DNA of 64,000 bases from Argyresthia goedartella (Eukaryota; Arthropoda; Insecta; Lepidoptera; Argyresthiidae): positions 29,716,383 through 29,780,382 of the forward strand of contig OX463814.1 in NCBI GenBank assembly GCA_949825045.1. The letters run 5' to 3'. The position numbers and the translations under genes are program-made. How positions within the stretch are numbered: the stretch's first letter is position 1; each line of letters begins with the position of its first letter. Below, piece after piece: positions 33,429 through 45,184 of the stretch. The notes under the pieces are model-generated. The model ran no database searches. It saw nothing but the letters and a program-made list of their open reading frames with translations, and had not been told where the DNA came from.

Positions 33429-36399
33429 CTTGACACGTCAAAAATATTAGATGAGTTGGAATCCATAAAGGTAGCAGAGTCTGTTATGTGTAGCCCGGCA
33501 AACTGTAAATCACTATTATCATACGACAACAATAGCTTTACTGTGTTAACACAAAACATAAGAAGCATAAACAGAAATATAAATAACTTCGACACAACCC
33601 TAACACAGCTGAACTTTGAATGCGACATTATGATATTGACTGAATGCTTGCTCGACGCTGATAAAACTCTCCCTACAATACCCAACTATAACCTACACTG
33701 CACACAAGTATGTCGTTACCAAAACGATGGCATAGTCGCGTACATCAGGAGTAACATTAAGTATACGATTGAAGAACCGGTATTGACTGATATAACTACT
33801 TTAATTATAAGGATAGGAGAGCAAACAGCAATTCTGGCAGTTTACCGATCACATCTATACAAAATATAGAAAATTTCATCAACTCCATAGACTTAAGCCT
33901 ACAGTCACTAAAATCCTATAAACATATTATTATGATCGGCGATATGAATATAGACATAAAACCAAATAACACAGACACAAGAAGTACTAATTATCTAAAT
34001 CTTACCGCAGAACATGGCTTATTACCAGCTCATAGCTTACCTACAAGAGGAAATAATTGCTTGGATCACATATTCTTATTGAAAACACAAAATTGCGCTT
34101 ATGTCACGGTTCTAGATAATTTGGTCACGGATCATTCAACAGTAGTGCTTAACCTTAAAACTAAAACACCAAAACATCTAATGAGCGGAACCTCCAAAAA
34201 AGTTAATCATGAAAATATAATAAAACAACTATCGATTTCAAACCTAAGCGATATAACAACTATAACTGACCCCAATGAAGCTGCGAATATGATGGTGGAC
34301 ATAATTTCAAAAACTATATATGAAAACACTGAGACACAAATTATTACACAAAGATTTAGAACAATTAAGCCATGGATGACTGTTGGATTACTGCGTTGTG
34401 TAAGAAATAGGGATAAAATGCATCATAAATTAAGAAAAACCCCAGATAATCTTATACTAGCAACCACGTACTGCCGGTACAGAAATTTCTGTAATAATCT
34501 TTTGAAAAAAATTAAAATCTCATATGAGCGCACAGAACTAAAGTTAGCTTCAAATAGCACCAAGAAAACCTGGAAAACAATAAAAAAATAGCCAATATGG
34601 ATAAAAACAAAAAGAGTAACCCGGAACTATTGGAACTTGAACAAACTACTGCTCAGTCACTAGAATTTATTAACAATTACTTTGTGAACATAGGGAAACA
34701 ACTAGCTGAGAAAATCAAAAACAATCCTAACGGTATAGACAAAATAGTAACAAATTCTGATTGTAACACAAATCTAAACACTTTTGTACTCCTGGGTACC
34801 GATGAATCCGAAGTTGAAACAACAATACTAAATCTAAAGTTAGACTGCGCTATAGGTTGGGACGAAATATCCACAAGGACGATTAAACTAGCCAAGAGTC
34901 TTATAGTAAAACCAATGACGCATATGATAAACAACTGTTTCTCAACAGGTATATTCCCTGACGTGTTTAAACGATCTCTGGTACTTCCAATATTTAAAAG
35001 TGGAGACAAAAGCGAAATTGGCAAATACAGGCCCATTTCGGTCCTACCCGTTCTATCAAAAATAATAGAGAAGCTTCTTAATCGTAGACTCCAAAAATTT
35101 CTACATGAGCAAAAGCTTCTATCAGGGTCACAATTTGGATTTAGAGGAGGTAGGTCAACTGTAGATGCCGTGCTCTCACTAACTGAAGAAATCGTTCAAA
35201 GACTAGATAAAAGACAGAAGTGTATAGGAGTATTTTTAGACCTTGCCAAGGCTTTTGATACGGTTTCAGTGCCCATTCTAATAAACAAAATGGAGAAAAT
35301 GGGTATAAGGGGTATTCCCCTTGCCATTTTTCAAAACTATCTACAAAACCGAGTTCAACGCATAAAAATCGATAATTTAATTAGCAGTGACATGGATATA
35401 GCATATGGAGTTCCCCAGGGTAGCGTGCTGGGACCCACACTATTTCTCATCTACATTAATGGCCTTTGCCAACATAAACTAGACAACTGTAAAATAATAA
35501 CTTTTGCAGATGACACAGCATTAGTCTTTCATGGGGATTCGTGGGACCTAGCTCGTAGTCATGCAGAGACGGGGCTTGCTATTATTTCATCCTGGCTCAA
35601 AAACAATCTCCTCACTCTTAATATATCTAAGTCACAATATTTAACCTTCTCTATCATTAATAGAGGGCAACCACCCCCCGACTTTGAGATCAAAGTGCAT
35701 AGTTGCAAAGATTACAGTAACATTAATTGCCAATGCCCTGCCATGGCAAAAAGCAACACCATAAAATATCTTGGAGTCATCATTGACGATAACCTGACTT
35801 GGAAGCCCCACATTAAAATGCTAGCAGGTCGATTGAGAAAGCTAATCTGGATCTTCAAAAAACTCAGACATGTAGCACCACCCTACCTTTTGAAGACCGT
35901 TTACTATACGCTTGCACAATCCGTTTTAACGTACTGTATTCCAGCATGGGGTGGGGCCTGTAAAACACACTTGATCGAACTGGAACGAGCACAAAGATCG
36001 CTACTAAACGTTTCCACTTTCAAGCCATACAGCTTCCCTAGTGCTGACCTGTACAAGTACTGTGAGCTCCTTACAGTCCGACAATTATACATTCACCAAA
36101 CAACACTAAGACGCCACACAAATCTATATTATAATCCCTCCAAAATATCCAGCCGTAGAACTGAATTCGTTTGCATAACTCCTAACTTTCAAACCGAATT
36201 TGCTGGAAGGCAGTACAACATACAAGCACCTAGTCTATACAATAAAATGAATAAAATTCTTAACATCTACCCCCTAAGCTACCAAGAAGTAAAAATCAAG
36301 TTACGAAAGTTCCTTCTAAAATTAAAATACAGTGAAACCGAAGATCTTCTGCTAAGAATAATGTCACTTATAGCTAACCGATATTTACTACTCACCTGA
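33429..36399 (+). pseudogene. ORF2 of element C: endonuclease and RT
   Basis: Three consecutive frames. 33456-33869 and 33932-34591 make an APE-type endonuclease (FTVLTQNIRSINRNINNF, IMILTECLLD, MIGDMNIDI, NNCLDHIFL, VTDHSTVVL). 34597-36399, 600 codons, is an uninterrupted RT: FKRSLVLPIFKSGDKSE, GKYRPISVLPVLSK, GSQFGFRGGRSTVDAV, VFLDLAKAFDTV, YGVPQGSVLGPTLFLIYING and catalytic FADDTALVF. The C-terminal region follows. ORF2 nicks the target and copies the RNA from the nick. Two frameshifts in about 3 kb show it is young among the window's elements. Confidence 0.88.
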
Positions 36400-36908
36400 A
36401 TAAGATCAACCATAAATCAACACTTTACTACCTATAAAACCCTTCAGACACTTACATATTAAAGATAAAAGATAAATACTTACCTACTTATTGTAAAATC
36501 ATTCAGCTAAACGAAACTAATCTAAACCTTGCAATGAAATTCTTATTTGTCAGGACTCACAATATCATTTACATAAATATTGAAAAGTGTTAACAGAATA
36601 AATTGCACTAAATTATTGTATAATTTTAATATATTTTGTTAATGTATTAATTACATAATTCACACACTCACTTAACCCTATAGTGAGGCAACTTCCCAGA
36701 GACATCTTTTGGTGATAACCACTTGACTCTCGACATACAGGTTCCTAAGAATCTAGTTCAAGAGTCAACAAGTATGAACCAGATATGCACCATAAGTAGC
36801 CTTTATTGATTAAGTTTTATTGTCTAATGTAATTAGTTATAAGTTGGCTCAATAAATACTATTAATATATATATATAATAATATAATATATATATATATA
36901 TATATATA
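36400..36908 (+). other. 3' UTR and tail of element C
   Basis: Non-coding. CAATAAATACTATTAATATA at about 36850 holds a polyadenylation-like AATAAA and leads into a TA-repeat tail ending at the env junction. Confidence 0.7.
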
Positions 36909-37307
36909 AATTTAAGTAGAATTAGTTCAGATTTTAATCTGATTAATGATAGTTGTTGTAATAATACTTTTCAAAAAGCTAAAATTCATGTACCCGCCAT
37001 GAATATTTCCAATATAAACCTCGAATACTTTCAAAATTATGAAGACTCCTCTAAAGAAACTGTTAAGAAATTAGATTCACTTTTGGATAATTATAACATT
37101 GTTTCCAACCATGCTAGTTTTCCAATCATGACCGTTATTGTGTTACTTCTATTTTTAATTTTTATTATTTACTATTTTTGTAATGGGAAACGTTTTAACC
37201 CAATTTCAATCAAATCATCTAGAATAACAACAGTCCCTGAAACAGAAACTTCTGATTCTAATAATGATCAAGACCCCATTCCATTACCGCGTCTCAGAAT
37301 CGATTAA
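36909..37307 (+). pseudogene. env-like gene, 3' part with transmembrane anchor
   Basis: Continues env after the nested insertion. A 23-residue hydrophobic span (from FPIMTVIVLLLFLIF, about 37117) is followed by a basic NGKRF stop-transfer and a short cytoplasmic tail ending at 37305. This is the membrane anchor of a type I envelope protein. It is separated from the rest by 5.1 kb. Confidence 0.75.
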
Positions 37308-37370
37308 TTTTGTGCTAATTCTTCGTAAACTTACTCTTCCACCCTCTAAGTTTACTCTTTGTCGGAGGGC

Positions 37371-37649
37371 TGTTATACCCCGTCTTAGCTACCCTTCTGG
37401 CTGACAATACCTTAATTTCTATCCGTCATCAAATTCTATTCTAGACTCTTTTACTCGTTGCTAATGGCAGTCAGTCTACGTTGGTCACTCTGAGGGTTAA
37501 GACCTTTCCCTTTATAAAGGATTTCTAAGTTTAATTATTACGGAATTTGTGTTAAATTCACAATATATTAATTCTAATAAAAACTAATTATCGTCAATAA
37601 AGTTTTAATAAATTTTTTGAAAAACCTCCTGACGCAGCGCGTCATAACA
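37371..37649 (+). repeat. 3' LTR
   Basis: 279 bp, same ends as the 5' LTR, preceded by a short purine run (GGAGGG, 37364-37369) as a polypurine tract candidate. Polyadenylation signal at 37596-37601. Confidence 0.95.
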
Positions 37650-37738
37650 GTACGATATACGGCCATTCTCGTCCAAGGCCGGCTAAACCTTTGATGTCAC
37701 CGTACCATCGTATCGCAGGTCTTCCGACATTTTTCATC
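37650..37738 (-). pseudogene. RTE C-terminal fragment, proximal half
   Basis: The minus strand reads RPAIRWYGDIKGLAGLGRE, fitting the RPxxRWxDDI motif near the end of RTE polyproteins. It joins 23868-23937 across the LTR insertion. Confidence 0.6.
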
Positions 37739-38003
37739 CTCCAGAACAGAACTTAGGAGCCCTATCTTCCGTCGTTTCTGCGACAGATGCGTTTTGCTTA
37801 TTGCAATATTCTTGTGAGTCTTTTGAATGGTGACTTAACTGTGTTGGCGGATGAGGTTGTTCCGTAACTTGTCGCGATGGGATACTCCGAGCATTGACGT
37901 TTCCATTGCTCTTAGTGTGACTTTGAGTTAAGTTGGGCAAAGTACCTGTCAAGAAAACTAAGAGTAAAAAATGTAAAACTAAAGAAACATTCGGGTATGG
38001 CAT
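37734..38003 (-). CDS. Candidate secreted-protein exon
   Basis: A minus-strand frame opens with a good signal-peptide-like stretch (MPYPNVSLVLHFLLLVFL). TTTATATACA lies about 75 bases upstream of the ATG and a further TATATAAA lies closer. A possible splice donor (CAG|GTACTT) sits right after the hydrophobic segment at about 37946. Without splicing, 89 codons follow, rich in Ser, Gln and His, running into the RTE fragment. Either a broken host gene or chance. The product is not recognised. Confidence 0.3.
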   Translation of the reverse strand: MPYPNVSLVLHFLLLVFLTGTLPNLTQSHTKSNGNVNARSIPSRQVTEQPHPPTQLSHHSKDSQEYCNKQNASVAETTEDRAPKFCSGG

Positions 38004-38386
38004 AGATTTATATACGCGTTAATCAGTAACTGTTAAGTATTTCACAAGTAAAATGAAACCAATGTTTTTGCTGTATATAAATTGACCGCGTTTCTCTATT
38101 TAGGTCACAAAACCGTGATTTGGTATAGATAAATAGAAAGGAATGATAAAAGATAGTAACAGAGATTTAATGTAATAGAGTAGGACAGACGGCTCGTGGG
38201 TTTACAGAACTCATTGGTATTGATTTGTCACATTTTGACCACAAGAGCACTCCCCTAGTCTTCGGGTGTTCTGCAGGAATCCGGCAGGATGTAGGAAAGT
38301 CAGATGTTGTCGGTGTCGGAGCTGGGAAGTGCAGAGCCAGTAGGTAGGAATGTCGGCGTAGATCCGGGAGCTCGGAAGATGGATTT

Positions 38387-38475
38387 TGGATGGTAGCGCC
38401 GGTAGGAAGATCTCGGGTGGTAGAGCCAGTAGGTAGATCTTAGGTGGTAGAGCCAGTAGGAAAATCCTGGGGAGC
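38387..38475. repeat. Minisatellite, about 28-bp units
   Basis: Three units around GTGGTAGAGCCAGTAGGTAG, diverging at the edges. The minus-strand open frame across it gives LALPPKIY-like repeats but no recognisable protein. Confidence 0.75.
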
Positions 38476-39189
38476 AAAGACAGCTTCAGAAAGTGCAGAA
38501 GAGCTACTGCAATGTCCCCAGCATCATCGCAGCTACGCAGGGAAGGCGGGAGGCTGTGATGAAGCACTTGGACATCCAAGACATTGCAGTAGGGATAGAA
38601 GAGAACTAACTACACACAATTCATAAATACTTACGGGATAAATAAAAATAGCATCAAACTTAGTACAAATATTAGAGAAATGAAGAATTTTCTTTATCAT
38701 CCGTCAAAGAAAACTATAATTTCGAATTTAGTTTTACAGGAATAACATGGATTACAGCCAGCTATATATGATATACCTATACAAGCTATATAGAGATAAA
38801 CTAAGTGAATAAGAACTGCATGTTCAACCGGACTGGACTCCAGCCGCCGCCGATACTGCTACTGGTCATGTGTGTAGCTACTAAGTTAAAATAATAATTT
38901 GATATACAGGTTTTAAGTAGGCTTGAAGGTAATAAGAAGGGCCTTTGCATTCAGTATTGCTTAGATAGGTAGGTATGACGTTAGCGTTTTGCGTACGACC
39001 CCGCCGAAAATCACCACTCGTATTTTATAGGTTAATAAAACTAGAGTTGTTTTTATGATCCATATTTAAAAGCATGGATTGCTATAGCTGCTTCTGACCT
39101 GTATATATAAAAATATGTCTATATTTGTAAGCAGCATCACCAAAATAAATAAAATCACTGATAGACAGCAAACAGGGTGCCGCCGCTAG
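38476..39189. other. Unassigned spacer
   Basis: No gene or repeat head recognised. Confidence 0.35.
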
Positions 39190-39700
39190 TAAAATGAATA
39201 AAAATAGCCAATTGTGTGTCAGGCTTCGCACATTTAGTGTTCCGTATCAAATGTAGAATATAAGCCTTAAAATGAAGGATATTCAAAGGAAAAATCATTT
39301 TTATTTCTGTTAGTAATAAATACGCAATAATAGACAAAATTACAAAATTTTCAGGTCATAGATAAATGGAAAATTTGAAATTTCTTCGCTACAAAATTTT
39401 ATAAAAAAGCGGACTATGGTTGCTTCAGATTCCTTTGTTTTCCAATATTTCTTAAAACAAATAATACAGTATGTATCTGCTAACGAACTCTTAACAACTA
39501 TACCGCAATCGATGGGGTATGCCAATTTATTTTTCGCGCTTTCTTTAGCTGTATGGGAGCCCTCCCTAAAAACATTAAAAAATATTTTATGACAATTTGT
39601 GTAACTTTGGGTCAACAAGATGTTTAAAACCTTTATAACCGACGAAGGACGGACGGATGGTCACGTGAGTGACAGCAATAGGGTTCCGTTTGGGCCCTTT
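39190..39700 (+). repeat. Diverged CGGTCAAGTGCGAGTC-type repeat
   Basis: TAGCCAATTGTGTGTCAGGC and TTAGTGTTCCGTAT near the start, and GACGGACGGATGG plus AATAGGGTTCCGTTTGG near the end, follow the landmark order of copies 2 and 3 but are strongly diverged. A 92-codon minus-strand frame inside is not supported as a gene. Confidence 0.5.
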
Positions 39701-40289
39701 GGACGTACAAGACGGACGGTAACAAGCGGCAAGTTGCTCATAACAACGCAGAGCATCGCTTGACCAAACAACATGCGGAAACAGAAGCTGCGCATTGAAC
39801 TCCCCAGCCCAGGTAAGCCTAAGTCTAACTCAAAAACTCATCCCTTCACGTACAATTAGAACAAATTACTGGAGTTTCTAGCTGCGGTGGCTACGAATGC
39901 AGACACTAATGAGTTCGTCTAACGAGGCGGCCTCGGGGGACTCTCAAATCGCGTGATGCACGAACGAAATACACGTCTTCGCATCTCCACTATTTACCTA
40001 CAGTGCTGCTAGATACTAACCCATAACGTTACACAATCATAGTGCTTATTTAACTGAGTCGGTTCCTGCGGTGGTGTAATGTCGGTGGTTACGGTATATG
40101 GTGGATACCTTATTAGAATCCTAACTTGCGCAAATTGTGTCTTTATAGGGTGACATTATATCTCGATCATATCCCAATGTTTTCCATTTATGACTTCTCA
40201 TAACACTCCAACTCCCATTTATTTCTTTCTTTATTATCTCACACGGCTCTTATTTGTTAACTGAGTTGTTAAGTTGAAAGAAAGTTGAA
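39701..40289. other. Unassigned spacer
   Basis: No feature recognised. Confidence 0.35.
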
Positions 40290-40654
40290 AACCACTACTA
40301 GATATCCGGCTCGAATTTGGATCAAATGCTAAAGTGATATGTTGCTATTGGCCTAATAGTGATAGTTTAAACTGAAAGTGGTGTGGGTGGTTTTCAGTTC
40401 AGTTCAGTTCTTTATTGCCATAAATTACACGTTTATAAAGATCTTATGATAAAAACAATAATAAGTCAGTGTAATTTTACTCATAAGAGTGTAGCAACTT
40501 ATTATACAAGGATTTAAATACTAACAAGGCAATTATAATATAATTTACACAGTCACAAAGTCATAAAAGAATAAAAACTACGCACGATTATTTGAATTTC
40601 AATATCCTAAATAATGTCATTTTGTGGAATTCTATTTCATTATCTTATTATTAA

Positions 40655-43600
40655 TTAATTATAATTATAATATTCATATAAGTCATATGGATCCATTTCT
40701 AATAGATATTTATTAAGTTTATTAAAAAAGGAGATTCCAGATAAAGCTTTGATATCTTCAGGCAGCTTATTGTAAATTTTTATTGCGGTCACCTTTGTGC
40801 TACGTGTGTGCGACACTGTTCTGCTCAACGGAATTTCTAAATTCAGTTTGTGTTTATTATTCAGCCTTTCACTTACACCAGGCGGCCTCTGGGGAAACTT
40901 TTTAGGATATCGCCTGACCAACTTGCATAACTCTGTTATGTAGAGTGCTGTAATGGTATGAATCTTAAGTTTTTTAAAAGAACAGCGGCATGAATCCATA
41001 CTGGACTTAAGATCGTCAGGAATACGGATTGCCCTTTTTTGTAATGTGAAGATCTTTTTAATTTCAATACAACCCCCCCAGACCGCTCAACCATATATTA
41101 CCCTAGACTGGAAGAACGCAAAGTAAGCCTGTAGAGCAGCTGTTTTTGTCGATATCCTCCTCAAAGACCGCAATGCGTAGCAGAAACTACTGAGTCTACC
41201 TTCAAGAACTTCAACGTGTCGTTTCCAATTTAAGATACAGTCTGTATGGATTCCTAAGAATTTGGCATACGGAACCGATTCTATTTTTTTGCCGTTTACT
41301 TGAATGTCAAGGTGTGGCAAATGGGTGTTGTAGTTTTTAAAATACATGAGTTTCGTTTTGCTAACATTTGTACTCAGATTTAAAGAATTAAACCAATTTA
41401 CAACAACGCCGATCGTTGTATTAATTTCTTTGGCTAAATCTTCACACTCGCTACGTTCAAATTTAAAAAACACAGAGACGTCGTCCGCAAAAATTACAAT
41501 TTTATTGTTTACTAAAAGCGGAAGGTGATTGATATATATTAAAAACAAAATTGGGCCCAATATACTACCCTGTGGCACTCCTATTTTAGTTTCGCGGCAG
41601 CTTGACTCTACATTTTTTAAGATCATTTTTTCTCCCATGGTTGGTAACAAGACACTCTGTTTTCGCTCGCTTAGGTATGAAACAAACCAATCATTAACCG
41701 GACCCCGTATGCCGTAACGGTTTAAAATCTCCACCAGAATTACATGACTTACGTTTTCGAAAGCCTTTGATAGGTCAAGGAGAACTGTCATGACTTTTGA
41801 GTTTCTATTTAAGGCTTCAGCAACATAGTCTGTCATGTCGAAAATAGCGTCTATGGTGGAAATGTCTTTTTGAAATCCGAATTGTTCTTTTGCCAATATA
41901 TTTTCCGCGCACAGATAAAGACTTAACTTTTCTGCCATAACTTTTTCGAACAGTTTTGACAAAACTGGGAGCAACGATATGGGTCTATAGTTTGTGACAT
42001 CCAGTAGGTCGTCTTTTTTATGTATCGGTATTACCTGAGCCTTTTTTAGTCTTGATGGAAAGACGCCTTCTCTTAGCGACAAATTTATGAGGTAGAGGAG
42101 TGGGATCGCTATGGCATCATATATATGCTTTATGACGCTAGCCGATATAGCGTCATAGCCACTTGATTTCTTATTTTTAAGGTTCCTCACGTGTTTGTGA
42201 AGTTCGCCGATCTCAATTTCATTTACGAACATAGATCTATGGTGGAAATCGGGTAATTTTATTTGAGAATTTCCCCTTGGCATTTCAGACAAACCTGTGA
42301 AGTGGTGGTTGAATAAATTTGCTGCTTCATTATTACACTTTGCTGTTTTTTTTTCTATCCGTTAGACCCCTGTAATCTCGAATATCTAAATCTTTTCTCC
42401 CTTTTATATTCAAGTTTATTAGGTTCCAGGTGGCTTTTACTTTATCCTGAGAGACTAAAATCATTTTTTCGTTTGCAAGTTTCTTTGACATCTCTATAAC
42501 TCGCCCTAAAATAGTAGAGTATAACTTATAATGCTCGAGATGCTGAATATTTTTGGATTGCTTAGCTTTAACGAAGAGATCTCTTTTAGTCTTGCTTGAC
42601 TTTCTAATGCCTGGGGTGAGCCAGTCTTTTTTTGTTTTGTTTTTGGAGGCGTCACCTCTTACTTTAATTAAAGGACAACAAAAGTCGAAAGCTTCCAATA
42701 AAACATCATGAAAGATATTGAAGCTCTTTTCTAAGTCAGGCTCAGCAAATACTCTATCCCATGATGTTTGCTGTACGCTTTCTTTCAGTTTTTCAAGGTT
42801 AGAGATCATAACATTTCTTACTTGTATGAAGTATTTTGTAGGGCCCTTTTTTTGTGGTAGGTTGAGAGAAGCGTACTGAAGTGTATGGTCTGATAATCCT
42901 AATTCTATAACACGTGTGTCTCCTAAGTCTATATTGGAAATCATGTTATCAATACAGGTTTGGCTGTGGCTGGTAATGCGGGTTGGCTCTTTTATATAAA
43001 GCTTCACATTGTACGACTGTAGTACCCCGATAAACTCCCTAGCCTCAACTGACTCTACAAGCGTGTTGATATTAAAGTCACCACATATTATGATTTTACG
43101 TTCCCTATATTTAAATACATAAGTTAAGACGTTTTCAAGATGTTGATGGAAATTATCATATTTTTCTGTCTTGGGTCTGTATAAACTAATTACATAGTAT
43201 CCATACAAGTCGATCCCACATATTTCAAAGATGTAAGGAATGGAATAGTCTTTTAGCTTTTTTAAGTCAGTATAGCGATTTCCTACCTTTACATATATGC
43301 AACAGCCACCTTTACTGGTTCTATTTTTGCGACAGAAGCTGCATGCTAATTTAAACCCAGCTATAATAATCCTCTCTAAATCTTCCTGGACTCTATGATG
43401 CTCAGTTATACATAAAACTTCAACACTTTTTTCATTGCTGAGCCATATCTTCAGTAAAGACACCTTTGCAGCGTTTAAACTCTGAATATTTAAATGTACA
43501 ATTTTTCTAAGTTGTTGCTGATCATTGTGACTGTTTACAAAAAAAAACTGGCTTTTTACGGGAGAGTTTAGAGTTGAAGTTGGGTTCGAACTCTCTTCTA

Positions 43601-45184
43601 TTTGGCTGTTTACCGGATATGTAGAAGTTACAACATCTACACAAGTTTGAGTCTCTACGCTAATACACACGGGTCTCCCAGACGCTAAATCCCGCGTTTG
43701 AGAATTTGAAGTTGAATTGGGGTTCGAACTCTCTTCTATTTGGCAGTTTACAGAGTATGTAGGAGTTACATCTACGCAAGTTTGAATCTCTACGCTAATA
43801 TACACAGGTCTCACAGGCGCTCCATCCCGCATTTGAGTGAATTCAGAATATTTTTGGCTGTAGCAGAGTCTTAGAATATCCCTCAAAAGGAATTTACATG
43901 CGAGTTCCTTAGAGAGTATAGTACGACTTCGATTTTCAGAGTCCCATATATCAATGTAGGTGCTATGTGAAAAGCGTGAGCTTAGCAGTATGAGAGTGCT
44001 GTTTACTTTATTTTCATTTAAATACCTGTTTTGGTCAACATTACATAGAATGACATTTGTGTTTGCTAGTTGGTTAAGGTTGTAATATAGTAGAGATTTT
44101 AATTTTAAGGGATCTTTATCATTTTTTCCCGCTATTATAATAACAATATCGCAGACTGTAAGGTCTTTACAGAGAGAGTTACATGAGTTTAGCACTTGAT
44201 CTAGAGTGGCATTTGGTTTTATGATAGACTCTACTTGAAATTCGCTACTAAGTGTTTTTGATAGTATTTTATTCATACCTCTACCGGTTTCATCTGACAG
44301 TAACATAACTCTCCGTTTTGGTTTTCGGCTGGACTCTTTGGTTTTAATCAATTTGTCTTGAATTTTGTTGGCTGTGTCTTCTATTTTTAAGTCTTTGGTC
44401 TTTTCTGGCTCACTCGTACTTGACATTTTATTCTTGTTGGTCGGGATGTAGTTGTCGACACGTACAGATGCGAGATCACTAGACGTCTGCCTCGGTTCAT
44501 CCATGGTATCTGCTATATGGTCCATCTGTGCTACCACTCTACTTGTGAGTTCTCTTGGTGATTTGCGAGGGTACCCCATTTGGATCAGACTGGGTTTGGT
44601 ACTGATTCTGCGATATTGTGGAGAGTAAAATTTTGGGGATGACGTGTGTGTAGATGGCGCTGGTTCACCAAAACCCAAAGCTTTAAATATCTCGATCTTT
44701 TTTTTGCAGTCTGCTAATGTCTTCTTCAAAGAGCTAACTTCCAGGTTGAGACTGGCAACTTCATTATTTGCCACCTCGAGATCCGAGAGGAGTCGGCTAT
44801 TCTCTTCTCGGAGATCACTAAGCTCTTGGTTGTTTTCTATCGAATTTGGTAAGCTTTGACAGCTAAGATCTAAAAGCGACTCTGGGCTTTGATTTTCTGT
44901 ATCGGAAATAATCTGCCGTGGCCGTCTCAATGTGACATTTTTACTAGCCAAATGTGTTGAGCAAGGCGTACTGTTGCTGCTGTTTTCAGTGTCTTGTACA
45001 GGTATTTTTTTTGCTTGGTATCCTGGCACTTCTGGCAAGTGAACTTCCTCTTTAGTTCCACAGTGTTCGAGAGGTATTTTGCACTTGAGATGTTGACACA
45101 ATTATGGTGGTATGCGTCACGACAGATAGTACATGTAAGTAGTTCAGTGGGGTAAACAAATCTTATGCATGCCTTACACTTCAT
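40655..45184 (-). pseudogene. CR1-like polyprotein: PHD, coiled coil, SGNH, EN, RT
   Basis: About 1,510 codons. Domains in order: a PHD-type zinc finger from the start MKCKACIRFVYPTELL (CxxC, CxxC, HxxC, CxxC pattern); a coiled coil (LREENSRLLSDLEVANNEVA); an SGNH-hydrolase-like domain (RRVMLLSDETGRGM, IVIIIAGKNDKDP); a 45-residue tandem duplication; an APE endonuclease (HLNIQSLNAAK, LCITEHH, IIICGDFNINTL, LGLSDHTLQYASL); and RT (QVIPIHKKDDLLDVTNYRPI, LLDLSKAFENV, GVPQGSILGPILFLIYINHL, catalytic FADDVSVFF). Only three faults were seen: a one-base indel in the A run at 45005-45012, another at 42346-42354, and a TGA at about 41087. Both indels are in homopolymers and could be sequencing errors. 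Confidence 0.88.
43571..43840 (-). repeat. 135-bp in-frame tandem duplication
   Basis: TCTCTACGCTAATA occurs at 43652 and 43787, and CTATTTGGC also repeats at the same spacing. Two units of 45 residues (RPVYISVEIQTCVDV... and RPVCISVETQTCVDV...) lie between SGNH and endonuclease domains. Confidence 0.9.

Larger units (their letters stand above)
31772..36908 (+). mobile_element. Nested non-LTR element C, near full length
   Basis: Inserted in env. The 9-base duplication AACTTAAGT (31763-31771) / AATTTAAGT (36909-36917) differs at one base, and the env frame continues across it. Parts: 5' UTR (to about 32243), FP-type ORF1, ORF2 with endonuclease and RT, 3' UTR, and a TA-rich tail (about 36870-36908). 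A minus-strand tRNA-like piece (B-box GGTTCAAATCC, about 31938-31950) lies in the 5' UTR and may be a SINE remnant. Related to the element at 55900-63455. Confidence 0.88.
23938..37649 (+). mobile_element. Env-bearing Ty3/Gypsy-type LTR retroelement
   Basis: Complete in outline: 5' LTR 23938-24214, leader, gag, protease, RT-RNase H, integrase, env and 3' LTR 37371-37649. Both LTRs start TGTTATACCCCG and end CGTCATAACA. The 4-base duplication GTAC lies immediately outside (23934-23937 and 37650-37653). Order and env place it with insect errantivirus-like elements. All frames carry stops or frameshifts, so no complete protein can be made. LTRs differ by few substitutions plus an A/T-run difference, pointing to a fairly recent insertion. 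Without the 5.1-kb nested element it would be about 8.6 kb. Confidence 0.93.

Noticed and set aside
38211..38579. Proline/leucine-rich repeat protein on the minus strand
   Set aside because: It is the translation of a short minisatellite, with no start context or domain.
39340..39618. 92-codon minus-strand gene
   Set aside because: Lies inside a diverged copy of the dispersed CGGTCAAGTGCGAGTC repeat; copies 2 and 3 give similar chance frames.
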